Positions 27,633-36,901 of a stretch of DNA of 39,688 bases are shown here, in pieces (positions within the stretch are counted from its first letter, which is position 1; each line of letters begins with the position of its first letter). The DNA comes from a virus, in the IMG/VR virus record IMGVR_UViG_3300024517_000041, positions 1-39,688 of that record, one strand, 5' to 3'. The translations under genes were made by a program, and so were the position numbers. The notes below the pieces were generated by a model, which saw only the letters and a program-made list of their open reading frames with translations, had not been told where the DNA came from and searched no databases.

Positions 27633-28442
27633 GTGGACTTCCCTTCAGATAGTCATGCCTTTGGGTTTTGTGATCGATGTTATTTTAGATACCAACTTGA
27701 GAGTCTGAGGGAAGAGGTAGTTAACGGTAGGCGGACAGGTCTTAGGGTTTGCAGGGTTTGTTTCGATCAGGAGACACTTCAGAATGTTAAGAAGGTTATT
27801 TCCTTTGATCACAACTCAGCACTTGTGGGTGCAGTGCCAGACCAAGCTCTTGAAAGCAGCAGAGAGTTAGAGACTGACATTGTGGCGTTTTCTGCTGGAG
27901 ATGTTAATCGGATAAGTTCAGAGTCTAGCGGTTCTGGTCATTATTCAGATCTATTCAAAACACTGAGATTTTCATTTATTGGTCCTGAGATCTATACGAA
28001 GACACTCGTATATACCAGTACCAAAGAAATTAACGAAGTGTGCGATTCAGTTATTCCAGGATCAGAATTTCCATTGGAGTTTACTTCTGCGAAATTAAGT
28101 GTCGGTGCTTTCGGATTTGGAAATACATATACGAATATTGGATCGTCATCGAATAATGTCCATTCAGTTTTGGTTGATTATGATGTTTCTTCAGTTACGT
28201 GGAATTCTTTTGGGTACGGTGGAGATCCAGGGGTGGATTACGATGCCTCTCCGATATCGAGCGGGACAGTAGGTAGTTATTACATAGAGTGGGATTTGAC
28301 AGATCTGGTGGACTCTTGGGTCAATGAGGGCGCTAGCAATAAGGGGTTGTTTTTCCCGGATATGGGGACTTCTGTTTTAGGGACTTCTACAGCAACTGCC
28401 AATGTCAGATGGAATATCGTTGCGAGAAGGGTTATCCGATAA
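27633..28442 (+). CDS. Zinc-ribbon plus beta-domain virion protein A
   Basis: A 269-residue protein. N-terminal zinc ribbon FGFCDRCYFRYQLESLR with a second pair RVCRVCFDQET (residues about 10-45). The rest has jelly-roll or carbohydrate-binding style strands, ending in SYYIEWDLTDLVDSWVNEGASNKGLFF, similar to DNRLRE-type domains that bind surfaces. GTG 27633 is chosen with GGGGAG upstream. It is paralogous to the next gene at the zinc ribbon. Likely a virion component that joins a core by the ribbon and exposes a binding domain; inferred. Confidence 0.68.
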   Translation: MDFPSDSHAFGFCDRCYFRYQLESLREEVVNGRRTGLRVCRVCFDQETLQNVKKVISFDHNSALVGAVPDQALESSRELETDIVAFSAGDVNRISSESSGSGHYSDLFKTLRFSFIGPEIYTKTLVYTSTKEINEVCDSVIPGSEFPLEFTSAKLSVGAFGFGNTYTNIGSSSNNVHSVLVDYDVSSVTWNSFGYGGDPGVDYDASPISSGTVGSYYIEWDLTDLVDSWVNEGASNKGLFFPDMGTSVLGTSTATANVRWNIVARRVIR

Positions 28443-28444
28443 TT

Positions 28445-29185
28445 ATGGGTCAGCCGGTCAAGAGGCCATTTGGGTTTTGCAATAGGTGTGGCTTTAGATA
28501 TCCGTTGACGCAATTGCGACATTCGTTTGTTGATCTGAAGGAGGTTGGGTTTCGGTATTGCCCTACTTGTTGGGATCCTGATCAACCGCAGAATCAACTG
28601 GGTAGGTGGCCGATTCAAGATAATCAGTCATTGAAGAATGCAAGACCTGATATGTCTTTAGAGGAGAGTAGGTTCGGTGATTCCATTAGATGGGATTTTC
28701 TGGAGAGTGCAGATTACTGGATAGGAGAAGAGTTTGGTACAGGTTCTAATCCGGTGGTTACATGGAAATCATCTTCGGAGACAATCACGTTCGAGACGAA
28801 TGGTACAAACCCATCATTAGTCAGGAGCATAAGTAGCGAGGTTGTCAGTGTTGACACATCTGTATATAAGAATATTAGATCTCGCATGAAGATGAATACA
28901 AAGCCAACACCGTCAGAATCTTTGTTCGTTGATATGACATTGTTCTGGAACAGATCGACAGATATACAGGGAACATTTAGTACTGATAGGTCTTTGGCAG
29001 TTCGTCCTCCTCATTGGTTGAGCATGGGTGCTGAATGGCACACAGTTACATGGGCATTGAGGGATCATGTTGAGTGGTCAGGGATTGTTAGTGAAATGCG
29101 TTTCGAGTTTTTCAATTTCAGTTCGTTCTCTGAGTTTACCGATGCAGAGATTGAATTGGATTTCATAAGAGCAGAATCTTTTTAG
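28445..29185 (+). CDS. Zinc-ribbon plus beta-domain virion protein B
   Basis: A 246-residue protein. The zinc ribbon FGFCNRCGFRYPLTQLRHSF with FRYCPTCWDPDQPQNQ matches the preceding protein and the C-x2-C...C-x2-C-W type of phage zinc ribbons. The C-terminal region (WDFLESADYWIGEEFGTGSN, MTLFWNRSTDI, AIELDFIRAE) looks like a lectin-like beta sandwich. ATG 28445 is two bases after the previous stop; the longer frame to 28409 reads back into it. Different C-terminal domains on the same ribbon suggest modular virion proteins. Confidence 0.68.
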   Translation: MGQPVKRPFGFCNRCGFRYPLTQLRHSFVDLKEVGFRYCPTCWDPDQPQNQLGRWPIQDNQSLKNARPDMSLEESRFGDSIRWDFLESADYWIGEEFGTGSNPVVTWKSSSETITFETNGTNPSLVRSISSEVVSVDTSVYKNIRSRMKMNTKPTPSESLFVDMTLFWNRSTDIQGTFSTDRSLAVRPPHWLSMGAEWHTVTWALRDHVEWSGIVSEMRFEFFNFSSFSEFTDAEIELDFIRAESF

Positions 29186-29194
29186 GAGTATATT

Positions 29195-29410
29195 ATGCCG
29201 AAGGTAGGTAAAAAACATTATCCCTATACGAAAAAGGGAATCCAGGATGCGAAGGTAGATGCCAGCAAGTCCGGTGAGTCTCTTGTTGGATATAAGCATG
29301 GGGGTCCGGTTCAGCCCAGTGGATTGCCAGCCCGCGTTCAGAAGCGTGTCAGAGGGGGCGGTGCGGCAACCAAGGGTTTGGGTTTCTGGGCTCCAGAGGA
29401 TGAGAGTTAG
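29195..29410 (+). CDS. Small basic conserved-type protein MPKVGKKHYPYTKKG
   Basis: A 71-residue basic protein. The start MPKVGKKHYPYTKKGIQDAK is very common in small phage proteins next to tail genes. The rest is basic and Gly-rich and ends FWAPEDES. Function unknown; likely flexible. Confidence 0.7.
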   Translation: MPKVGKKHYPYTKKGIQDAKVDASKSGESLVGYKHGGPVQPSGLPARVQKRVRGGGAATKGLGFWAPEDES

Positions 29411-29418
29411 GGATAGCT

Positions 29419-30534
29419 GTGGCTTTCACATTGGCAACACTGAAAGAAGCCGTTAACGAATATACCCAGAACACATACTGGGGAACTAGCACCACTGACC
29501 AGATGGATACTTTCATCAGGCTGGCGGAAGAGCGGATCAATTATGCCGTTCAGATCCAGAACTTCAATACCAGAGAAAAGACTGGGACAATTTTCTCTGT
29601 CAGGAAGACCTCTTCTTTGACTGGTCCGTTTGCGATCACCTCTGGCACCAAGACTCTTACAGTAACTGACGTTGCTCACGGTGCAGAAGCAGGTGATCCA
29701 ATCAGACTCTCTGGGTTTACGGATCTTTTGGATACTGCTGCGGATACTGTACTTTCGTCAAATTACATCAACGGTGATCACAAAATAGTGTCCATTGCGG
29801 ATGCGGACAGTTATACCGTTACAGTGTCTTCTGCTTCTACAGGTGATGTCGGATCATCGAGTGCGGACAAGGGTGGCACAGGGGATGTTGAGTATTCTTT
29901 TAATTCAACCATTACTCCGGCTGCGTCTGATTCTGGGTTTAGCTTTCTGGGTATCGCTCCAGAGATAACACCGGTCGATAGTTCTGAAATGCCTTTGGAT
30001 GTTTTATGGATAGCTATGGCTCCATATACCTATGACACTCCAACTGTCACGTATACGGCAACTAATAAGTATGTGTTTCTTCTTGAGAAGGAGTACAACT
30101 TCCTTCTTGAGTATATGGAAGATGACACCACTACAGGTATTCCAAAGTACTACTCGTTCTACAATGTGACTGGTCCGAATAATTACGATCCTTCAGTTGC
30201 GACTACGCCTTCGAATGCTCCGGTTGTAGAATTTAGACCAAAGACGGCTGCGGATTCTAGTAATTCGAGGTTCGACTACAGGCTATTGTACTACTTCAAT
30301 CCACCGTCACTGGTCTCTAATACCAGTGGTACGTGGTTAAGTGTGCATGGAGATGTGGCTCTTTTGTACGGGACTCTCTTCGAGGCTTATACATACTTGA
30401 AGGGTGATCATGATTTGCTTCAACTATACGAATCAAGATTCAGGGAAGCGATTCAAGGATTGGTGGTTACAGAGGGTGGTGTCTATAGGAATGAAACGTA
30501 TAGAACTCCTCTACCCAGGGTCGCTGTTCAGTGA
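29419..30534 (+). CDS. Tail adaptor-like protein with inserted beta domain (putative)
   Basis: A 371-residue protein. N terminus TLKEAVNEYTQNTYWGTSTTDQMDTFIRLAEERINYAVQI and C terminus LLYGTLFEAYTYLKGDHDLLQLYESRFREAI are typical of podovirus head-tail/tail adaptor proteins. Between them is an inserted beta-rich domain (VTDVAHGAEAGDPIRLSGF, NGDHKIVSIADADSYTVTVSSAS) like one also seen in the gene at 36901. GTG start at 29419 with AGGGAT upstream. Probably part of the tail tube or connector. Confidence 0.7.
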   Translation: MAFTLATLKEAVNEYTQNTYWGTSTTDQMDTFIRLAEERINYAVQIQNFNTREKTGTIFSVRKTSSLTGPFAITSGTKTLTVTDVAHGAEAGDPIRLSGFTDLLDTAADTVLSSNYINGDHKIVSIADADSYTVTVSSASTGDVGSSSADKGGTGDVEYSFNSTITPAASDSGFSFLGIAPEITPVDSSEMPLDVLWIAMAPYTYDTPTVTYTATNKYVFLLEKEYNFLLEYMEDDTTTGIPKYYSFYNVTGPNNYDPSVATTPSNAPVVEFRPKTAADSSNSRFDYRLLYYFNPPSLVSNTSGTWLSVHGDVALLYGTLFEAYTYLKGDHDLLQLYESRFREAIQGLVVTEGGVYRNETYRTPLPRVAVQ

Positions 30535-30562
30535 CATTTATGAAACGGATTAGGATTTAACT

Positions 30563-33500
30563 ATGGCTTCAACTTATACCAACAACCTTGCAGTGGAGTT
30601 GATTACCACTGGGGAACAGGCCGGTGCGTGGGGCACAACTACGAATGACAATTGGAAGCGGATAGAAGAATCTGTCAGTGCTTATGCGTCTATTCCGATT
30701 ATAGACGAGACGGTCACGTATAACTGGACACTTGCTGACGATGTGTCTGCCTATACTGCTGCGACTACATCGACTCCCGGTTCATCAGGGAGGGCTGCAT
30801 TTGTTGAGTTCACGACGGATAGTGGGACCGTGTCTACTGATCTAACGGTTACTGTACTAGGAGAGACTGCTGGGGTTTATCCGAATCGTGTGTTCTTTGT
30901 AAGGAATAGTCTATATGGAACTGCAACACTTACTCTGACTGTAGGTGGTGATGCGTCTTCCAAAGATGTTGAGATTCAGAATGGTGCTACAGCCATTGTC
31001 TATGTGAAGAAGGGTGCGACTTCTGTTGATAACATCATCAACAATGTGTTTGCCAATCTTCAGGTAGATAACTTGAACATGGTTACTGGTTCGTCAGAAA
31101 TTGTTGTAAAGGATGCCGATGCAACAGCCCTTGCTATCAAGTCTTCTGGTGAGACTTTTGTTACTTTCGATTCTACCACTCCAGAGACCGATTTCGGATC
31201 AGTGGATGTTGATATAAATGGTGGCGCTATTGACGGAACCATCATCGGCGGTGCAGTCAAGGCTGCCGGTTCATTCACAACGGCTGTTACCACATCAACG
31301 ATTACCGCTGGTGGGAACATCATCCTTGAGAATGGTGAAACGATAAGTAATGCATCCAATGATATAGTGGCGATTAATGCCGATACATTTGTGGTTGGTG
31401 CAGGTGATGCCGCTGCGATAATAACAAGTAGTGGAGATTTTGATCTTACTCTCCAGACTGGTAATTCCAGCACTGGAACGATTGCCATCACGGATGGTGC
31501 AGATCAGGATATAACCATTACGCCCAATGGAACAGGTGATGTTTTACTTGTTGCCGATAAAGTAACAGTTGGAGATTCAGGGGCTGCTGCGACCATAGCC
31601 AGTAACGGTGCCGGTGATCTTTGGTTGCGTACCGGTAGTGGTACGACAGGTGCTATCACCTTAGAGGATGGTACTAATGGTAATATAATATTAACCCCGC
31701 ATGGTACAGGCGAGGTTGACATTACAAAGGTAGATATTGACGGTGGGACGATAGACGGAACAGTTATCGGTTCCAGTGTTGCTGCGGCTGCGACATTCAG
31801 CACAGCCACTATCACTACAGCCACTATTAACACAGCTATCGTTCCTGATTCATCAGGTAGTGCGGATCTTGGAAGTACAACTGCTGAGTGGGGTGATATC
31901 TATATAGCGGCAGATAAAACCATTTACCTTGGTGATGATCAGAGATATCTAATACAGAATAGTGGACACGATATTGTGTTCTCTAGAGATACAACAGCTA
32001 CCGACTTCAGCATGGTAATGAAGGCGAATAAGGGGACAGCGGTTAAAGAACAGTGGCAACTACTGATAAATGATGCCACTGGATTGCTTAGTTTTAGGAA
32101 CGATCCCGTAACACCGGGTACATTCGTAGATCACCTCACAATTGCACCCAACGCAACTCCTCTCGAATCTCTAATAACAACAGCGGGTAGCTTGACGGTG
32201 GGTAAAGGGGCTCTTGTCCATGGAAAACTAACTGCATCTTCAGGTATAGACATAGATGGTCCCTGGAGTGCGGCAGGTGTTGTCTGCGGAGATCTCGGAA
32301 CCGTATCAACGGTTGTTATCAATGCTGGGACGATCACTGGAATTACAGATCTTGCGGTTGCCGATGGAGGGACGGGGCGAAGCACTCTCGGTGACACGAT
32401 GGTTCTACTTGGCAATGGTACGGGTGGTATTGATCAAGTGGATTTGGGGAATCGTCAAGTTCTAATTGGTCAATCTGCTGCGGGCACAAATCCAGCGGCT
32501 TATTCTCTTAGTGGTGATGCCACTATGACCAATGCGGGTGTGGTTACAGTTGTTGCTGCACCCGCTGATGCTTTGACCGGGACAGAATTGAAGTCCACTG
32601 TAGTGACCAGCAGCCTTACTGCCGTAGGCACAATCGTCACAGGGGTGTGGACTGGCACTGCTGTTGCTGACGCTTATGTTGCGAATGATCTGACCATTTC
32701 TGGAGGCACAGTAAATAGTAGTATCATAGGTGGTAGCACTCCTGCGGCAGGTACTTTTACAACTTTAAATGCCAATACTTCGATCACAAGTCCTGCTGCC
32801 ACTATCACTACAGCCACTATCGACACAGCCACTATCAACACAGCTATACTTGCAGATGCTGACGGTGGAGCAACTCTTGGAGAGGCATTGAATGGTTGGG
32901 GTCATGTATATATAGATGATGGGTCTAGGGTATATCTAGGTGTTAATGACTCAGGTAGTGAAATTTCTGTTCAAGGTAGTACGGGATCAGGTGATCTTGG
33001 GTTTATAAGATTTAATAGACATAGGTCTTCTGCTCCGTTTAACCTGATACTTACAGCAGATGCCAATGGAATAGAGGCCGGAGATAATTGGAGAATACAG
33101 ACAGAGGACAGTGCTACTGGTAGTCGCCTACGTTTCCAGAATGATACAAGTGTAAGTGATACCTATATTACTTTTCTGACTATTACACCCAATGCCACTG
33201 TTGCTAATTCAACTGTAGCAGTAGCAGGCAATCTAACAGTAGCTACTGATATTACTGTGACAGGCGATATCCTTCCTAATGCAGCCGGTGCTTCTGATAT
33301 TGGCGCTGTTGGAACAGAATGGGGTGATATCTATCTTGCAAACAACAAGCATGTCTATCTAGACGGAGGTGGGGCAGATCCTTCCGTAGATTATAAGCTT
33401 GGAACTGCTAGTGGTTTGTTTGAGCTAACAAGAACTGGAACGGTTGGAAATCAATGTCATTTCGTCCTGAGAGCGGACAATGGTGCCGATGCTGGTGATT

Positions 33501-36500
33501 CCTGGAAAATTCTAATCCAGGATAGTTCCGTTGGTCAGATGGAATTTCAAAGCGATCTGGCTTCTAAGGGTTCCTTTGTAAAGTTTTTCGCAATAAATGC
33601 CCATGCAACTCCTGCCAGTTCTACTGTTGAAGTGGTAGGCAATCTGACTACTGGCGGAACGATCAATTCTACTGGAGCGATCACTGGCGATCTTACCGGT
33701 AACGCCGACACGGCGACTGCCTTGGAGACTGGCAGAACGATTGCGATGACTGGGGATGTTGCATGGACATCTCCTACGTTTGATGGAAGTGGGAATGTAA
33801 CTGCGGCTTCCACAATCAATGCAGCGTCTGTAGAAAAGGGAATGATAGACACAACCAATTCCCTCGATAATTTGTATCTAAAGGGAAATGGGTCCGGTGG
33901 TCTTATATGGGCGGAAGCAGCTTCTTCCGGTGATGTGACTACTACTGGAGGCACTATCAATCAGATCTGTTATTTCGAAGGTACAGATTCTATCATAGGT
34001 GACACTGGGCTAACGTATGTTCCTTCCACAGACACCCTTACTACTGGCTCTTTGGTTGTTGGTGACAATCTCATCGTTAACGCAGGAATGCAGATGTACG
34101 GTGATACCGCTTCGGAGGTAACTCTTTACGTGAGAGGTGCTTCTGGGCAGAGTGCAAATATCGTCCATGTTGTAAATTCTGCTGGGGATCCGTTCTTTGA
34201 GGTGGAGTCGGATGGAACCGCCCAAAGCAGGAGATTGGTAGTACAGGGTACGACCGATAGTGTTACTTCTTATGTAAAGGGATTCCTTGACCAGACTGAA
34301 GATGTTGTCCAGTGGAAAATAGATACTACAGCAGGTGGTACTCAGACCAAGCTTTGGATGGATAGCACCGGGAAGATAGTGATCGAGGATGTCGATATAA
34401 ATTCCGGGGTAATAGATGGTACAGCTATCGGATCAAGCTCCACCTCTACAGGTGCATTTACAAACGTAACTGTCTCTGGGGATATCCTCTCAACATCAGC
34501 CGGTGCTTCAGATCTAGGGAGTACAACTGCTGAGTGGGGTGATATCTATATAGCGGATAACAAAGAAATCATATTTGGAAACGATCACGATTTCACTATC
34601 GGGCATAATACGGGTCAGGGTGATGCGCTGCACATATACAGAGACACACTGTCTCCCGGTGTCAATATGGATATATTCTTTGGTGTTGACAGCACTGCCC
34701 CCGAGAACGGTGATACTTGGCTGTTTAAGTTCTTAAATACGGGAGGTGGTTCAGCGGGGTTCCAGATATATAACAATATCTCAAGCACTGATACGAGTGA
34801 TCCGGAAGAAGGACAACTGAAGTATTTCGATATTATACCGGCTACTGCAACGATAGATTCCACGGTTACTGTATACGGTAAACTTGTAACCGGCAGTACG
34901 ATCAATGCTGGTGGCCAGATCACTGGCAATCTAACCGGGGAAGTGACTGGTAACGCCTCCACTGCGACCGAGTTGGAAACTTCTAGAACGATTGGTGGTG
35001 TGTCGTTTGATGGCACATCAAACATTGTTCCGGATACGATTACAGTAGCAGCGAGTGGTGTGGATACCGTTGCAAGTATTGCCATGTTCAATAGTGCTAC
35101 GGGTGATCAACAGCCGAAAACAGATACTGGAATTGTATACAACACAAGCACGAACGCTTTGACCGCTACAACATTTATAGGGGCTCTTACGGGCACCGCA
35201 TCTATTGCCACTAATGCAACTACCGCCTCAGTAGCAACCCAAAGTACTGTAACCTTAAGTAGTGGTGACTCAAATGCGTATATTGGATTGTGGACAAATA
35301 CTACAGGAGATCAGGGCGCTAAGACAGATGGTGGCTTCTTCTACAACCAAAGTACAAATTCTCTTAAAATTGGATCAGGTGGTTCTTTTATAGGAGATTT
35401 GACAGGCAATGCCGATACTGCGACCACCGCAACGACTGTCGCAGGTATCACTGTTGCTAATGGTTTAATCGATACGTCTGCGTATTTGGTTATTGCAGAT
35501 GGGAACGGTAGCGGGAAGTCTCTGTATGTAAATAATCCAGGTGATTCGACAGATGTAAAGGTGAATACTAATACGGGGGCTCTTACTGCCTATTCATTTA
35601 CAGGTCGAGTTATTTCCACCTCTGCGACTATAACTGGTGGGACTATTAATTCTAGTTCTATTGGACTGGTCACTCCTTCACCTGGAGTTTTTACGTCACT
35701 GCTCGCAGAAACCTCTCTACAGGTAGATGGTGACATATTAGGAACAGGGAATGTAACGGGAAGCAGGACATGGCAAGGTGTTGTTATCGGAACTACCTAT
35801 GGAGGGACTGGCAGATCAGATGGCCTTTCGGTGGGAATTGTTGGTCTTACTGCCACAGCTTCTGATTTGAATGTTCTGAATGGAATTACTTCCAGTACAG
35901 CAGAACTGAATATTCTAACTGGTGTTACCGCTACTACGACGGAATTGAACCTGCTAGACAATGCGAAGCCTGTGTCTACTAGTGTGTTTTTCCCAGGTTC
36001 TGATGGTACTCCTACTGGAGTCAATAATACGGCAGTGGGGGTTGACGCATTAAATAGTCTGGCTGCTGGTGATAATAATACAGCTTTCGGAACCTATGCT
36101 GGTATGGATATGACGGGCGGTTCTTATAATTTATGCATGGGTTCGTCGGCGGGTCAAGGTATATTTTTAGGCAGTTACAACGTATGTGTTGGTCACAGTT
36201 CTGGTATTGGGTTGGTCACTCACAATGGTAACACTTGCATTGGTGCGTGGGCTGGTAAGGCTTTTGTTCCGAATACACTCAACTCCTATAACACGGCTGT
36301 CGGAATCTATGCCTCTGGGGGAAGTAGTTCGCAAGTCGGTAAAGAGTCTACTTTTATTGGAGCCCAAGCAGGGTCTCTCGGACTAGACAATTCGAATGTT
36401 GTTTGCCTGGGATATGCGGCTCAGTCGAGTGCTACTGATGTTTCAAACGAAATTACCCTAGGCAATAGCAGTATTACTACTTTAAGATGTGAGGTTGAAC

Positions 36501-36901
36501 TGACTACGTTCACATCGGATGAGCGAGACAAGAAGGATATTAGCTCTCTTGATGTTGGGCTGGATTTTGTAAATTCGTTGAATCCAGTGAAATTCAAGTA
36601 TGATCAACGATCCAGGTATGCTCCATTAGATGAAAACGGGATAATAGAAGGTGAGATTCCTGTTCTTCCCCAAGATGGTAGTCTGAAGGATGCTGATTAT
36701 ACAGCAGGGTTTATTGCCCAAGAGGTAGCTAGTCTTGAAGATTCTATTGGTGGCGAATGGTTGAATATAGCGCATCGTGGAAATGGAGATTTTTTATCCA
36801 TAACTTCTGCAAGGTTCATTCCACCATTGGTCAAGGCAGTTCAGGAGTTGTCTTCCCAGGTCACTGCGCTTGAGGCCAGACTGGCTGCTCTGGAGTCTTA
36901 A
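30563..36901 (+). CDS. Giant tail fibre/tailspike with C-terminal S74 chaperone
   Basis: A 2112-residue protein. It begins TNNLAVELITTGEQAGAWGTTTNDNWKRIEES, the virion-attachment start used by many marine podovirus fibres. The middle is highly repetitive: four copies of a 130-150-residue module containing DLGSTTAEWGDIYI-type segments, several DGTxIGxxxxxxGxFT elements, and triple STAELNxLxG elements near 35850-35990. The last about 128 residues form an S74 intramolecular chaperone, with S1985 and K1990 in TFTSDERDKKDIS as the catalytic dyad; autocleavage before the Ser would release the chaperone from the mature trimer. It is expected to bind the host surface. Its TAA shares one base with the next ATG. 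Confidence 0.93.
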   Translation: MASTYTNNLAVELITTGEQAGAWGTTTNDNWKRIEESVSAYASIPIIDETVTYNWTLADDVSAYTAATTSTPGSSGRAAFVEFTTDSGTVSTDLTVTVLGETAGVYPNRVFFVRNSLYGTATLTLTVGGDASSKDVEIQNGATAIVYVKKGATSVDNIINNVFANLQVDNLNMVTGSSEIVVKDADATALAIKSSGETFVTFDSTTPETDFGSVDVDINGGAIDGTIIGGAVKAAGSFTTAVTTSTITAGGNIILENGETISNASNDIVAINADTFVVGAGDAAAIITSSGDFDLTLQTGNSSTGTIAITDGADQDITITPNGTGDVLLVADKVTVGDSGAAATIASNGAGDLWLRTGSGTTGAITLEDGTNGNIILTPHGTGEVDITKVDIDGGTIDGTVIGSSVAAAATFSTATITTATINTAIVPDSSGSADLGSTTAEWGDIYIAADKTIYLGDDQRYLIQNSGHDIVFSRDTTATDFSMVMKANKGTAVKEQWQLLINDATGLLSFRNDPVTPGTFVDHLTIAPNATPLESLITTAGSLTVGKGALVHGKLTASSGIDIDGPWSAAGVVCGDLGTVSTVVINAGTITGITDLAVADGGTGRSTLGDTMVLLGNGTGGIDQVDLGNRQVLIGQSAAGTNPAAYSLSGDATMTNAGVVTVVAAPADALTGTELKSTVVTSSLTAVGTIVTGVWTGTAVADAYVANDLTISGGTVNSSIIGGSTPAAGTFTTLNANTSITSPAATITTATIDTATINTAILADADGGATLGEALNGWGHVYIDDGSRVYLGVNDSGSEISVQGSTGSGDLGFIRFNRHRSSAPFNLILTADANGIEAGDNWRIQTEDSATGSRLRFQNDTSVSDTYITFLTITPNATVANSTVAVAGNLTVATDITVTGDILPNAAGASDIGAVGTEWGDIYLANNKHVYLDGGGADPSVDYKLGTASGLFELTRTGTVGNQCHFVLRADNGADAGDSWKILIQDSSVGQMEFQSDLASKGSFVKFFAINAHATPASSTVEVVGNLTTGGTINSTGAITGDLTGNADTATALETGRTIAMTGDVAWTSPTFDGSGNVTAASTINAASVEKGMIDTTNSLDNLYLKGNGSGGLIWAEAASSGDVTTTGGTINQICYFEGTDSIIGDTGLTYVPSTDTLTTGSLVVGDNLIVNAGMQMYGDTASEVTLYVRGASGQSANIVHVVNSAGDPFFEVESDGTAQSRRLVVQGTTDSVTSYVKGFLDQTEDVVQWKIDTTAGGTQTKLWMDSTGKIVIEDVDINSGVIDGTAIGSSSTSTGAFTNVTVSGDILSTSAGASDLGSTTAEWGDIYIADNKEIIFGNDHDFTIGHNTGQGDALHIYRDTLSPGVNMDIFFGVDSTAPENGDTWLFKFLNTGGGSAGFQIYNNISSTDTSDPEEGQLKYFDIIPATATIDSTVTVYGKLVTGSTINAGGQITGNLTGEVTGNASTATELETSRTIGGVSFDGTSNIVPDTITVAASGVDTVASIAMFNSATGDQQPKTDTGIVYNTSTNALTATTFIGALTGTASIATNATTASVATQSTVTLSSGDSNAYIGLWTNTTGDQGAKTDGGFFYNQSTNSLKIGSGGSFIGDLTGNADTATTATTVAGITVANGLIDTSAYLVIADGNGSGKSLYVNNPGDSTDVKVNTNTGALTAYSFTGRVISTSATITGGTINSSSIGLVTPSPGVFTSLLAETSLQVDGDILGTGNVTGSRTWQGVVIGTTYGGTGRSDGLSVGIVGLTATASDLNVLNGITSSTAELNILTGVTATTTELNLLDNAKPVSTSVFFPGSDGTPTGVNNTAVGVDALNSLAAGDNNTAFGTYAGMDMTGGSYNLCMGSSAGQGIFLGSYNVCVGHSSGIGLVTHNGNTCIGAWAGKAFVPNTLNSYNTAVGIYASGGSSSQVGKESTFIGAQAGSLGLDNSNVVCLGYAAQSSATDVSNEITLGNSSITTLRCEVELTTFTSDERDKKDISSLDVGLDFVNSLNPVKFKYDQRSRYAPLDENGIIEGEIPVLPQDGSLKDADYTAGFIAQEVASLEDSIGGEWLNIAHRGNGDFLSITSARFIPPLVKAVQELSSQVTALEARLAALES
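31801..31850 (+). repeat. Short repeat ACAGCCACTATC in tail fibre
   Basis: Near-repeats of ACAGCCACTATCAC encode a run of Thr-Ala-Thr-Ile. A second cluster with more copies lies at 32797-32850. Both clusters are adjacent to the start of a 130-150-residue module. Confidence 0.75.
31838..32210 (+). repeat. Tail fibre module copy 1
   Basis: First of four protein-level repeats: DLGSTTAEWGDIYIAADKTIYLG, then a beta region and ending near NATPLESLITTAGSLTVGK. Other copies: 32845-33255, 33265-33660 and 34480-34890. Confidence 0.75.
31874..31910 (+). repeat. 37-base exact repeat, copy 1 (in module 1)
   Basis: Identical over 37 bases to 34520-34556. Both code for the STTAEWGDIYIA segment of the module. 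Exact DNA identity contrasts with the weaker match in the other copies. Confidence 0.88.
32797..32850 (+). repeat. Short repeat ACAGCCACTATC cluster 2 in tail fibre
   Basis: Tandem units of 12-18 bases around CCACTATC encode ATITTATIDTATINTAI. They are similar to the cluster at 31801-31850 and could expand or contract by slippage in frame. Confidence 0.75.
32845..33255 (+). repeat. Tail fibre module copy 2
   Basis: Second copy: ATLGEALNGWGHVYIDDGSRVYLG and NATVANSTVAVAGNLTVAT. The most diverged of the four at the protein level. Confidence 0.68.
33265..33660 (+). repeat. Tail fibre module copy 3
   Basis: Third copy: GASDIGAVGTEWGDIYLANNKHVYLD and HATPASSTVEVVGNLTTGG. Confidence 0.72.
34480..34890 (+). 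repeat. Tail fibre module copy 4
   Basis: Fourth copy: GASDLGSTTAEWGDIYIADNKEIIFG and TATIDSTVTVYGKLVTGS. It contains the second copy of the 37-base exact repeat. Confidence 0.75.
34520..34556 (+). repeat. 37-base exact repeat, copy 2 (in module 4)
   Basis: Exact match to 31874-31910, about 2.6 kb away in the same gene. Confidence 0.88.

Noticed and set aside
31060-36386. Several minus-strand frames of 60-158 residues opposite the tail fibre
   Set aside because: They arise from the repetitive Thr/Ala/Gly codons of the fibre; rich in Val/Pro/Ser and without start signals.
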